Source: Tillus elongatus (lineage: Eukaryota; Arthropoda; Insecta; Coleoptera; Cleridae). Taken from it: DNA of 64,000 nucleotides. Below the pieces are notes generated by a model that saw only the letters and a list, made by a program, of their open reading frames with translations, ran no database searches and was not told the DNA's origin. Below, in pieces: positions 21,841 to 32,663 of this stretch. The position numbers were made by a program, and so were the translations under genes. The DNA is taken from assembly GCA_964006375.1 (NCBI GenBank), contig OZ023266.1, positions 156,991,792 to 157,055,791 of the forward strand, written 5' to 3'. How positions within the stretch are numbered: position 1 is the first letter of the stretch; every line of letters starts with the position of its first letter.

Positions 21841-24290
21841 GGTGGGGAGGCTAACGCCAAGCAAGTAGGCCACAATGGGCCCTTTTTGCCAACCCTAGCA
21901 ACCATGCTCTACTCTTCCTCGGTTCCATCGCCAAACCGCCTCGACCTCGAGATGAAGGCCGTGACGGTCTTCAATTGGACAGTACTTACCTGGTTCCTCT
22001 GCAGAGTCCTCGAACCGAACAATTGTGTTCGAAGATTCCCAAAAGCCTCGCATTCACACAGGTAGTGGTAGGACGTTTATCCTCGCCGCATTTCTGGCAA
22101 ATGGGATCCCTCTCTACGCCTATCAATGTGAGGTGTCTTTTAAGGGCGCAGTGGCCTTTCGGCACCCCAAGGATGCGGTGAAGCGTAGGTCGACTCCTAC
22201 CGAGTAGCCAGGCAGCTTTATCTCTGTCCGGTCCCTCGCCTACCTACAGCCACCAACCGACCCCCAGTGCCCCTCCATGGCTTCCTCAGTTCACCTGTCT
22301 AAGGTGGCGACTGTCTTCCTACTTATGCCTATCGCAGGCTCCGGGCCACAGAACGGCCGCCGGGAACCAAGCCTTGCGAGATTATTCGCTACCTCATTCC
22401 CTGTTATGCCACAGTGTCCCGGAACCCACACCAGTTGCACCTCCTTTGTTCTGGCTAGTCCTTTGAGGGCGTCAGCGAACTCCTGAACCAGTCTTTACCT
22501 GATTCTGGCCGCACAGACTGCCCGGAGGACCGCCGGGCTATCCAAGCAAATGTATACACATTTCTCGGGGCTCCTCCGCACATCCTGTATTGGCCACAGA
22601 CAGGATAGCGTACACCTCTGTTTCGAATGCCGGGGGGGGGGGGGGAATATATGGCCTAGTCAACCTAATATCGTCCTCGGCATTCCCTACCTTGATGGTG
22701 GAAACCGGAATTTCCTTTTCCACCTCCTTGGCGACTCTTGCATGACCTATTACTTCTCCCTCTCCGCACCAGTTTCCAGAGTCTCGCATTCTAAGATGGG
22801 ACACCATAGCCTCCCTTCTGATACAGATGGGAAGCGGTGGCAGCATCAACAAGACCTCTAGCGCGGCTGAGGGTGTCGTCCTCATAGTGCCTGTGATACC
22901 CAGGATTGCCAGCGTTTGGAGTTTGGCCAGCTTCCTGGTAGTAGTTTGATTCACACCACACCACCAGACCAACGCCCCATAGAGAATCCTCGGCCTGACG
23001 ATCGCAGTGTAGATCCAATGAAGGATCCGAGGATTAAGTCCCCAGGTCCTCCCTATCACTCAACACAGCTGCCAGAGGGCCGCGACTCTCTTCCTCACTA
23101 CTCGTTCTATTGCAGCCACCGCCACCTCCCCATTATCCAGGGAGTGTGTGATTTTGTCAACAAGGTTATTGAGTGCTAACTCAGTAGATTTGCCAGTTTG
23201 GTAGGCATACTGGTGGATATTAAGGGGGTTTAAGATGTTCCCCCTAATGTGCCCGTCCAGTATTTTTTCCAGTCCCTTCAGGAGGAATGAGGTTACACTG
23301 AGAGGTCTCAGTGATTTGGGTAAGGTCATTACGTCCCAGTTTGGAAATGTATACCCCCCTAATCACCGTCCAGCTGGATGGAATATAGTTCCAAGCCAGA
23401 CTGGCTCTATACAGTCTGAATGGGAGGAGAGCCTCCAGTTCATTCTGTAGTAGGACCGGAATCATGCCATCCTCCCCTGGCCCCTTGAATGGCTGGAAAT
23501 GTTTAACAGCACACTCTACCGCAGAGGCTGTAACTATTTTCCGGGCAACCCGCCAGTCTTCCCTTTGAGGGCGTTTAAATCGACCCCCCGGCTGGCAGGA
23601 CATCTTCACTGCTCAGGATCAGACAATCTGGGAAGTGTGTGTTTGTATGTGCTAAGAGCTCTAACGTTTCTTTCCGTGATTCTGTAAAGGAACCATCTGG
23701 TCGTTTTATCGATCCCAGTTCCTGGACACGGACGCATGAGAGGATCCTGGCGCTGCTGGGCAAATTAGCGATGTCCCCGCAGAACCTCTTCCAGAGCTCC
23801 CTATAAGCGTTCCTTATCTTTTTGTTGTAGTGTGTTAGAGCAAATTTATATTGTTCCCAGTTGCCTGTAGTCTTAGCACGGCTGAAGAGACCCCACACTT
23901 CTTTTTGTAGTTTTTGGAGGTTCTTGTTCCTCCAAGTAGACCGCCGACTGTATTTTTTTGTCTTTAGTGGACAGTTTTCGTGATATGCTGAGACTATAGC
24001 ATCCGTTACCTGTTCAGCTGCAATCTCAATCTCTTCACGATCCCTCACTGTGGGGATAGCGGACACAAGTCGGGCGGCGAGGGATTGCTTGTAGCCCTCC
24101 TAATCTGTCCTCCTTGAGTCACGATACCCCACCACAGGTCTAGGGCTTATTTCAATCTCAAACAGGATATAGGCATGGTCTGAACATGAGGGTTCAGACG
24201 ACACCCTCCACTTGAAGATTTTGGTGCTCAACAGCCTTGAGATGCTATTAGCTAGTTCGGGGATGCCCCTTTCTTGCTCTTTTCTTTTTG
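21841..24290 (-). mobile_element. LINE family D 3' half, internally deleted
   Basis: Minus-strand ORF2 remnants in order. 24290-24100 is the end of the endonuclease region (STKIFKWRVSSEPSCSDHAY). 24066-23575 is the linker. 23609-23244 is the RT N-terminus (HFQPFKGPGEDGMIPVLLQN). 23329-23060 continues with AYQTGKSTELALNNLVDKI up to NGEVAVAA. Here the RT core is missing and the frame jumps to the RT thumb VALWQLC / IGRTWGLNPRILHWIYTAIV (23059-22538). About 22480-22270 has RNase H with WVPGHCGITGNEVANNLARL. Then come the knuckle region and the 3'-UTR repeats. The missing YADD segment is present in the adjacent plus-strand copy. Confidence 0.85.
24186..24290 (-). repeat. 105-bp direct repeat (copy 1) of LINE D endonuclease end
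   Basis: Near-identical to 25801-25907 ('tgagggttcagacgacaccc' through 'tttcttgctcttttcttttt'). The two direct copies bracket the plus-strand LINE D segment. Confidence 0.85.
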
Positions 24291-25730
24291 TCCCTGGATA
24301 ACGGGGAGGTGGCGGTAGCTGCATTTCTCGACATTGAAGGAGCATTCAACAATGCATTACCTATCTCCCTCTTTGAAGCCACTATAGCTAGAGGGGTGGA
24401 ACCTGCCATTTGTGGCTGGATCAGAAGCATGCTCTACAATCGGACCGTTATCACCTCGCTGCATGGGGAGGTGGTCGGCTTCAGTGCTGCGAGGGGTTGC
24501 CCTTAGGGGGGAGTTCTACCCCCTCTGCTGTGGTCTCTCTTTGTGGACGATTTGCTGGCTATCCTTGGGCTGTTGGAGGTGGAGGTCCAGCCGTATGCTG
24601 ATGATCTAGTCATAATGGTTAGGGGCAAATATGAGGAGGAACTAGCAAGTACTCTTCAGGAGACACTAAATGTAGTATGGGATTCTGGGAATGGTCTCAG
24701 ACTTGATGCCTACAAAGATCAGTAGAGATCTGTCTTTCAAGACCATCCTCTCGGAAAGGGAGGACTGGGAACGAAATCAAACGACCCTATTGAGAGCCGA
24801 TCTCTGCTGGTACTCTGACGGCTCCAAAACCAATATGGGAGTAGGAGCCGGCGCATATGGGGGCAGCACCGATGCTAGACTATCAGCTAGCCTCGGCAAG
24901 TACGCAGCCATACACCAGGCAGAAGTGTATGCCATCGAGATGTGTGCAAGGGAAAGTATAAAAAACCAGTGCAAACACAAATCAATAAAGATATATGCAG
25001 ATAGCCAAGCTGCAATAAAGGCTCTTGGTTCCTACCGGTGTAATTTATAAACGGTATGGAGTTGTAGATCTGCCCTTAACGAACTGGACAGCAGTAATGA
25101 GGTGTCGCTGGTCTGGATACCGGGTCACTCGGACCATGATGGCAATGTTGCGGCCGACGGGCTTGCCAGGAGTGGTGCCCAAAGAGACTTTGTCGGACCA
25201 GAACTGGTGCTGGGGATAACATCTTGCATAGCAAAACGCACGTTAAAGGCCTGGACAGAAAGAATGACAATCCAAGTTGCGGTGCTATCGGGGCGGCAAG
25301 GCCGCGGACGAGCCCTGAGGGAACAAAAAAAAAAAATGACAATCCAATATTGGCAAAATCTTCCAGGATTAGCTCAGTCTAAGGCCTTCATAAATGGCCT
25401 GTCTGAGTCAAGCGCTAAAAAACTTCTAGAGTTAAACAGACAACAACTGAGTACTCTAGTCGGCCTGTGTACAGGACACAGCCGCTTGCGGCACCACATG
25501 CACCGTATTGGGATCGGTCAAGGAGCGAGTGCCGGCTGTATATGGAAAGCGACGAGACAGCAGAGCACGTGCTGTGTTCCTGTCCGGCAGCGGACAGGAC
25601 TAGATAGCTGCTCTTTGGCAAGATAAAGCTTGCTCCAGAGGATCTGGATCAACTTTCGCCCACGAAGATTATCGACCTCTGCAGGAGGCTGGCTTTGTTT
25701 GGGCGAAATATAAACTATTAGACGTGAGCC
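24291..25730 (+). pseudogene. LINE family D RT core and RNase H, plus strand
   Basis: Plus-strand ORF2 fragment. It starts within the motif DNGEVAVAAFLDIEGAFNN and continues with the RT core (RGCPLGGVLPPLLWSLFVDD and QPYADDLVIMVRG, active-site YADD intact) to LRLDAYKDQ. An internal deletion then joins RNase H: LCWYSDGSKTNMGVGAGAYG (first Asp), IHQAEVYAIEM (Glu kept), IYADSQAAIKALGS (Asp), WIPGHSDHDGNVAADGLA (last Asp). The end is a knuckle-like region near 25500-25620. The frame shifts between these blocks, and a 59-bp tail-only insertion sits at 25276-25334. Confidence 0.85.
25276..25334 (+). mobile_element. Tail-only retroposon (59 bp) with 13-bp TSD
   Basis: A GC-rich segment from 'gttgcggtgctatcgggg' to 'gagccctgagggaac' plus an A-run of about 11, identical in kind to the terminal ~50 bp of LINE C. 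It is inserted into LINE D coding sequence and is flanked by the direct duplication AATGACAATCCAA at 25263-25275 and 25335-25347. No other LINE sequence is present. Confidence 0.9.
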
Positions 25731-25800
25731 ACAATAGACCGTATGGTCGCGGTGGAGAAACCGGTATGGCCCACTCAGAAACAAACCTAAGACCTAAACA

Positions 25801-25907
25801 TGAGGGTTCAGACGACACCCTCCACTTAAAAATTTTGGTGCTCAACAGCCTTGAGATGCTATCAGCTAGTTCGGGGATGTCCCTTTCTTGCTCTTTTCTT
25901 TTTGTTA
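25801..25907 (-). repeat. 105-bp direct repeat (copy 2)
   Basis: Second copy of the 24186-24290 LINE D segment, in the same orientation, downstream of the plus-strand LINE D fragment. After 25907 the sequence is not LINE-like. Confidence 0.85.
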
Positions 25908-26235
25908 TAGAGAAACGAAGACTTCTTGTGAAGCCGTCTGTATTCGGTCATTTAAGGTATTGAAAAATTCGCATTAGCTGATCCCAGCCATATTAATAAA
26001 ATTGTTAACACAAATACTAATTATATAATATGTTGCTTCACATCGCAGCAGCTTAAATAAATTTACTGTAATTCCCGTCTATTCATTTTGAATTAAGCCC
26101 GTAAACATGTCACAAAAAAAAAGATATTCTGCATGGAATGTTACCTACCGACTTTTATTTTTAAATATATATTAACACGCCTGTGTAACGAATATTACTA
26201 ACAACTAACATTACTAATTGCCCCCACTAACACAG

Positions 26236-26392
26236 TGCAAGGAAAAGGCCGATCCCGTATCACAGACAGACACCATCATCTCCATCGTCAGTCAGCAGTT
26301 ACAGCAGTGCCAGTCCATGGTGCACAAGAAGACGGTCAACTAGCAGATCAATAACACATTCATCCAGATCATGCTCCCCTCTTTCCCCCTAA
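26236..26392 (+). CDS. Srrm234: Srrm234 terminal eMIC exon
   Basis: Begins after the acceptor 'ccactaacacag' and joins the AG of the exon ending at 16373 to make Ser. It encodes 51 more residues: ARKRPIPYHRQTPSSPSSVS, then a short Ser/Arg tail (SSYSSASPWCTRRRSTSRS and so on), ending at TAA 26390-26392. RITSARKRPIPY followed by a Ser-rich stretch is the signature of the eMIC domain, which is necessary for microexon inclusion by SRRM3/SRRM4 and the ancestral Srrm2/3/4 protein. The short length and the residue-exact continuation from RRRIT make this the strongest gene call in the window. It is too short to stand out as an ORF by itself. Neural use is inferred from the family. Confidence 0.92.
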
Positions 26393-26425
26393 TGCTTCAC
26401 TGTCACTATCTATTAAATCAAGTGC

Positions 26426-26431
26426 AATAAA
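26426..26431 (+). promoter_or_regulatory. Candidate distal poly(A) signal of Srrm234
   Basis: AATAAA 33 nt after the eMIC stop codon. It is close to the stop, so longer 3' UTRs using later hexamers are equally possible. Confidence 0.45.
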
Positions 26432-27060
26432 TCTAGTCGCAAACTTAGGGAAAAGTTATGTATAGTAAAATAATTACTGTAAAATATCTAGGTTATATTA
26501 TGTAGTTACACTTATTACGGGATGCTTTTCATATTCAATGACTTTGTTTCAATACTCAGATAAGAAAATGAGGGATAAAAAATCTCAAATAACAATTAAA
26601 TAATAAGAGGTTATCAATAATATCTTAACATAAGAAATGGACTAGACTAGAAGAAACTCATATGAAAGTGACCTGAAACTTCAAATGTCAAATTTAAGCT
26701 TTTCTTTACATTAATTTGTTAAGACACTTACTGTATATAAAAGATAGATAACACATTTTCATTATTTATACTAAGCTAATGGCACTTGAGGCATGTTATT
26801 ATTTTTTTAAGATAAATGTTATCAGCAATCTTGTATGAAAAGATACGCGTGGTTTTTGGTATGATGCTGGCTTGACTTTATATGTAAAATGAAGTACATT
26901 TAAAGTTACCTCATGTTTGTAAAATAAAATTGATGCAGAAAAATCACCTGTGGTAGAAAAATGCAATTGGTCACTTGTGAAGTCAGCGGTACGACACTTC
27001 TAAAGGAGACAGGCTCGAATGTGTTTATCCATTTAAGTTTCGTTCTTTTATAATAATAAA
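26432..27060. other. AT-rich, no gene seen; possible Srrm234 3' UTR
   Basis: No coding feature recognised. May include the 3' UTR of the distal Srrm234 isoform. Confidence 0.4.
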
Positions 27061-28050
27061 GGTCCATTCCTCTAAACTGAATCCAATTAATGCAGGAGTC
27101 CCTCAAGGTTCCGCTTCAGCCCCTACTTTGTTTCTTCTCTAGCACATCCAACCCAATTCACATTTACGCGGACGACAGCACCCTCCACTCCAATATACAA
27201 TATTCTAAGCCTGTCTCTTTAGCCCAATTAGATGAGGATCGCAGACTCATGGAGGGTTCTGTCTCCGTGGATCTCCAAAAAATATTAGACTGGGGAAGTA
27301 GAAATCTTGTACAATTCAATCCCACCAAATCTCAGTCTTACTTTCTATATCATAAGAGATGCACCAGTCTTAGACCCATCACAATGAACAACCAAGTTAT
27401 TCAAAGTAATGAGTCCTTTTCACTTGTTGCCATTTCTGTGGACCGAAATCTCATTGGCACCAACATGTCACATCAATTGCAGAAGCGGCTGCTAAGAAAT
27501 TAAGTTTTCTCTTCTGGACTCGTAAATACTTTTCACCAGCTAATCTCTATACCTTATATACTTCACAAATAAGGCCAAACCTCGAATACTACTCCCACAT
27601 CTGGGGTGCCGCTGCCACTTCTACGCTCACTATCCTGGACTCTATTCAGAAGAGAGGTATACGTCTCATCAGTGACCCTACCCTCACCCAAAGGCTGCCA
27701 TCCCTTGTGTGCCGTTGGTAACCTCTCTCTCTCTCTCTCTCTTTTACAGCTATCTGCACGGGCACTGCTTGGAGGAGCTTTCTTCCATAGTTCCTCCACC
27801 TGCTGTCCCCAACAGATCTACCAGGGGAACAGAGCGAATGCACCCTATAACTGTCCAGGTCACTAGACATAGAACATCTTGTTATGTCCGCTCTTTTGTC
27901 CCGAGGACTTCTAAGTTGTGGAATTCCTTGCCGGCACATGTTTTTCCTTCTCCTCCGAACCTTCAAGTCCAGAATTAACAAGTTTCCTCCTTGTCGACAC
28001 CCACGGTACGATAGTATTTAGGCTGTACGCCCTCGTGGTGTGTTGTTGAA
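27061..28050 (+). mobile_element. LINE family A 3' fragment
   Basis: 5'-truncated jockey-type LINE: GVPQGSASAPTLF, then after a short deletion NPIHIYADDSTLHSNIQYSK (27090-27503), thumb region fragments (27540-27660) and the C-terminus to about 27980. It ends with the family's 3' sequence 'gccctcgtggtgtgttgttg' and then AT-rich sequence running into a (TA)n array. Frameshifts are present, for example near 27465 where the SVDRNL block breaks. Confidence 0.88.
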
Positions 28051-28897
<847 letters not shown>

Positions 28898-29190
28898 GCA
28901 TACAGGCTTGGAGCCTACTTCTCTGTGGGGTTTTGTTTCGGTGGGTGAAGGACGTAGCCAGCGCTAACTGGAGCAAGTGGCCCTTTTGAATTCTTGATGT
29001 TCTAGGATGTTCTTCAACTTTCTGTAACCGGTTACGCTGCTTGACAGTATTCTCAGACAGATAAAAGTTGAATTAGTACAAAATCATGTCAACTACAAAT
29101 AACTGTTTGTTGCTATGTCATGTTTTGATCAAAAAATTGTTTAAAAAATGAAAATCAGCTGAAACAAAAATGATGAATGACACCGTCAAA
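28898..29190 (-). repeat. Left inverted terminal repeat of Penelope-like element
   Basis: The reverse complement of 31160-31470 aligns here through most of its length: 'gcttggagcctacttctctg', 'aaggacgtagccagcg', 'tctaggatgttcttcaa', 'aactacaaataa'. The minus strand shows the hammerhead-like region in decayed form, with CTGAGAA instead of CTGATGA and GTAA instead of GAAA. Confidence 0.8.
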
Positions 29191-29274
29191 ATGTCTACGT
29201 GATGTATGTCAATATTTAGCATTATCTTACTACAACTTTTTGAAAAAATAGTTTGATTTATTTTGTTTCAATTA

Positions 29275-29565
29275 GGTCAAACCTCTATAAATTTTAACAC
29301 CTGATACAAAGAACGTATTTCTGCATTTAGAAATAACCACGCTGACAAATCTACATTTTCAAAACATATTATTGATACCCAACATAGACCGACAGTAAAT
29401 AACCGCATAAAACCACAATATTTTTGTAATGACAAGCATAAACTAGACATTTTTAAGCTTTAGAAGTAGAAAAGCACAAACACGACAATAGCTACCTTGT
29501 TTTAAATGAGTCAACTGATCTCATGGATTCCGCTTTTTTGGATATTCTTTTTCATAATTAAATAA
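29275..29565 (+). pseudogene. Penelope-like element C-terminal relic (older copy)
   Basis: A plus-strand frame with scattered stops reads AFRNNHADKSTFSKHIIDTQ, then KHKLDIFKL, EVEKHKHDNSYLVLNES and LMDSAFLDILF. This is the C-terminal pattern of GIY-YIG endonuclease regions of Penelope-like elements. It differs from the element starting at about 29600, so it is a separate or rearranged copy. Confidence 0.55.
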
Positions 29566-29604
29566 ATGAAACAAAATAAATCTACTATGTGAAAACTGGA
29601 ACCT

Positions 29605-30237
29605 GTGATGAGCACTAATAAGTACACTTGGAGAACCCAAATCACCACAACACATATTTCAGAGACCTTACGAAAATATCGTCGACATAACATTTTTGCA
29701 GTGTTTGACACAAATATATGTAAGGTTGAAGAATTTACTGAAAAACTAAATAGTCAATTTGATTCAATAAAATTTACCCAAGAAATAGAAATCAACAATA
29801 CACTTTCGTTCCTAGATGTACTAGTTATTAAAAATAAAAATAATGGCTTGCTTGAATTCGATGTCTACAGGAAGGAAACGGTTACTATTAGTTATATTCC
29901 TAACGACTCACATCATACGTTTGCACAAAAAACGGGTAGTTTAAATTTCTTAGTAAATAGATTGATCAAATTTCCGTTAAGTAAAATTAGATTTAATACA
30001 GAATTAAAATACATAAAAAATTTGGCGAGATATAACGGTTACTCGGCTGGTTTAATAGACAAATTGGTTAACAAACACAGAACAAAGAAAATGATATCTG
30101 AATGTACGACATTTAAGAAAGATAAAATAGAGAATAAATTTGTGTGGTTACCTTATGAACCACGAATCACAAGGGGTTTCGAAAGTATTTTTAAGAAATC
30201 CGATTTACATTTGACTTTTTCGACGAAAAGTAATTAA
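29605..30237 (+). pseudogene. Penelope-like reverse transcriptase, C-terminal half
   Basis: A 210-residue open frame ending in a stop before the endonuclease frame. Recognisable PLE RT blocks: VEEFTEKLNSQFDSIKFTQE, NTLSFLDVLVIK (the NxLxFLDV-type motif after the catalytic region), FDVYRKETVTISYIPNDSHH, LIKFPLSKIRFNTELKYIK and NGYSAGLIDKLVNKH. The N-terminal RT motifs with the catalytic Asp pair are absent, so the copy is 5'-truncated. A frame break at about 30237 separates it from the endonuclease. It sits between inverted terminal repeats. Confidence 0.85.
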
Positions 30238-30243
30238 AAAAAA

Positions 30244-30606
30244 TTGTTGGGTAATACAAAAGACAAAGACAAAGTCACTGAAATGTCCGATATTTATGAG
30301 ATTAGTTGCAAAGATTGCAATCTTAAATACGTGGGTCAAACTAGGAGAAACATAGCCACCAGATTTCGTGAACATCTCGCACATTTACGTAATGGTATGG
30401 TGGACAAATCGTGTGTGGCACAACGTATATGGGATAATAATCACCACATTGACAAAGAAAATTTGAAACTTGTCAAAAATGTTAGACATCAAACTATGCT
30501 TGATTCATTAGAAAGTATTTTTATATCAAGGTCGATTAAGAACAAAACTTCATTGAATCGTGCGGCACCTTTAATTTCAAGCCCATTATTTTCACTTTGC
30601 ATTTGA
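30244..30606 (+). pseudogene. Penelope-like GIY-YIG endonuclease domain
   Basis: The frame contains YEISCKDCNLKYVGQTRRNI, in which CxxCxxxYVGQT is the Penelope form of the GIY-YIG motif, followed by TRFREHLAHLRNG with catalytic-type Arg and His, then WDNNHHIDKENLKLVKNVRH and the Glu-bearing LDSLESIFI. The domain itself looks complete and is one frame away from the RT segment. The 3' UTR follows to about 30887. Confidence 0.9.
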
Positions 30607-30887
30607 CAAAATAGAAAATTTACGTTTTGGAAAGAGTAACGGTGTAATAGAGTGGTGGAAATGGATTGGTTTTAGTTGAAGACAGAAAGAAGGAATGTTT
30701 TAAAATAAATTATTGTCTATTGATCAAAATTTGAAGTCTGCCAAGAAAAGTGTCATTGTAAAGAAATTTGGAATATCCACGTTTGGATGAAAACTGACTA
30801 AATTGCGCTGTTTGCAAGCACAAGTAGAATACTTATTTGTAAGGCGCTTTGTACTATTATTGTCACAATAAACTATTACTATTACTT
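30607..30887 (+). mobile_element. Penelope-like element 3' UTR
   Basis: Noncoding tail of the element, matching window positions 1-140 and 1301-1345. Ends near 'cacaataaactattactatt'. Confidence 0.75.
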
Positions 30888-31159
30888 AAACACTCCTAAT
30901 TTGTTTGGTAGAATAATAAATTACTGTCAATAACTCGGCCGGTCTATACATATACTAATCTCTATGCTTGTCTCGACTTAAAGATCCTTTCGTTTTCTTT
31001 GTATTTATGAAGTCATTATAAATACTGTTTACGAAGAATTAAAATCAATAAAAATATAGTTTTTATGTAGTATTTTAGTTGAATTATTTATGCTTTGTTA
31101 GAGTTAACATTGTGAGCCAAACACCCGGGGTTAGTTTTCTATATAAAAAAGATGAGCGG

Positions 31160-31470
31160 AGGTTATGGCGTCATCCGCCATTTTTGTGTCATTTTATTTT
31201 CATTTTTAAAGATTTTCTTTATCAAAACATTACAACATAGCAACAGATCTTTATTTGTAGTTGTCATGATTTCATTCTAATTCAATTTTATCTGTCTGAT
31301 GATACTGTCAAGCAGCGAAACTAGTCACAAAAACATTGAAGAACATCCTAGAACAACTAGAATTCTGAAGTGGCACTTGCTTCAATTAGCTTACACGCTG
31401 GCTACGTCTTTCACCTACCGAAACGAAACCCAACAGTGAAGCCAGAGAAGTAGTCTCCAAGTCTGTATGT
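31160..31470 (+). repeat. Right inverted terminal repeat of Penelope-like element
   Basis: Inverted partner of 28898-29190. The two arms enclose the truncated Penelope coding region. It carries a better-preserved hammerhead-like core at 31290-31330. Confidence 0.8.
31290..31330 (+). ncRNA. Hammerhead ribozyme-like motif in Penelope terminal repeat
   Basis: In order: CTGATGA (31296-31302), a small stem CTG/CAG with loop TCAAG (31305-31315), GAAA (31317-31320), a palindromic CTAG able to form a minimal stem III or pair in a dimer, and GTC (31324-31326) followed by ACA, which can pair with TGT before CTGATGA. The base pair next to the core in stem II (U/C) is not complementary, so activity is doubtful. 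Penelope-like elements are known to carry hammerhead motifs in their terminal repeats. Confidence 0.5.
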
Positions 31471-31959
31471 ATTATGAACCAGTTTCACCAAGTAAGGGCA
31501 ACAACAATCAATGAATTAATATAGTGTCCATTAAAATTTTTACTTAAATTTGGCCATGACAGGGTGCTACTTAATTACAGATTAATTCTTGATGAATGTA
31601 TTGTTGCCAGATTTAAAAGTTTGAATGGCAAGTAATTAACCATTGTTAAATACAAAATATGCAGTCAGCAACAAAGTTCGAATTCTGTTCACCAAATTTA
31701 GCAATTTTTGTTTAATGGAATAATAATACTTTTTCATTTTGCATGCATTTTCTTAAAACAATGTTTTACAAGAAAAAGCAATTTTTACAAGCAAAAGCAA
31801 TTAATGCAAATCTAACAAACACAGCAAACAACCGATCTCCTTAAGGCCACTTTTAGCTACTGGGGTTATTTGTCATTCCACACATTCAGGGGAACCATAT
31901 TATATGACTCTCTTAATGTAGCCAAATGTCACGTCATTAAATTAGTGATGCGCATGAAT

Positions 31960-32150
31960 GAATTAACGAGATTCCCACTGCCCCTACCATATTACGATTT
32001 AAACAGAAAGGTGGTGGGATCTTAGGACCCCACGGTCATAACTAGTCCATGTCCCTACCATATTGAGGTTTATAGGTGGGAAACCAGGCCGTGATATCCT
32101 AGGATGCATCGGTCAGCCGAATTTATATCCCTACCATATTATATAATTAG
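31960..32150. repeat. Degenerate ~65-85-bp tandem repeat around 'ccctaccatatta'
   Basis: 'ccctaccatatt' occurs three times (about 31981, 32052 and 32130), each but the last followed by a related segment with 'ggtggga' and 'taggac/taggat...ggtca'. The neighbouring 31471-31960 holds no feature I recognise. Confidence 0.6.
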
Positions 32151-32319
32151 ATTAGTAGTTTCCTATTGATTGGCTAATTTTGAGTATAAATTGAAAGCTC
32201 TCTGACAAAATCTGGTAAATGATAGGAGAACTAATTTTAAACACTTTTTATTATATTAACATGTGCCCGATTCTTTTTTGTTTTAAGTCGGTAAAAGGGC
32301 AAACAGTTGCTTATAAACT

Positions 32320-32660
32320 AATAATGAATCTAAATCTTAAAATAACTGTTCGAAATGTGCCCGCCTCACTGATGGATCAACAATTGGTGTATGATCTCTG
32401 GATCATTCCGAATATTATTTGCTACATCTTCTCTTGTGCCAAGTTCATGGCATCGTGGCTGTTTCATGTGTCCGCATGAATAAAAATCTAAAGGATTCAA
32501 ATACGGAGAGCGAAATGGCCATATTATTTGTAAAATATGTAAATTTCCTATTAACAGAAAGTCGACTACATTTTCTTCGACCTGTACATCTACTACATGA
32601 AAATGAATGGCCTCTCGTGAAACGGAATGACCTGTTTTTCGAGATCTATGAAAGTATGCA
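32320..32660 (-). pseudogene. DDE transposase C-terminal fragment
   Basis: The minus strand reads WPFRSPYLNPLDFYSCGHMK (about 32513-32453) followed by REDVANNIRNDPEIIHQLL. This is the WPxRSPDLNPLDFxLWG block, with the third catalytic residue, and the downstream helices of the same IS630/mariner-like superfamily as 8043-9575 and 40515-41070. It is upstream-truncated and adjoins LINE B. Confidence 0.7.
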
Positions 32661-32663
32661 CTA

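Noticed and set aside
32219..32479. 86-residue plus-strand frame
   Set aside because: It is antisense to a DDE transposase fragment whose WPFRSPYLNPLDF block reads on the minus strand.
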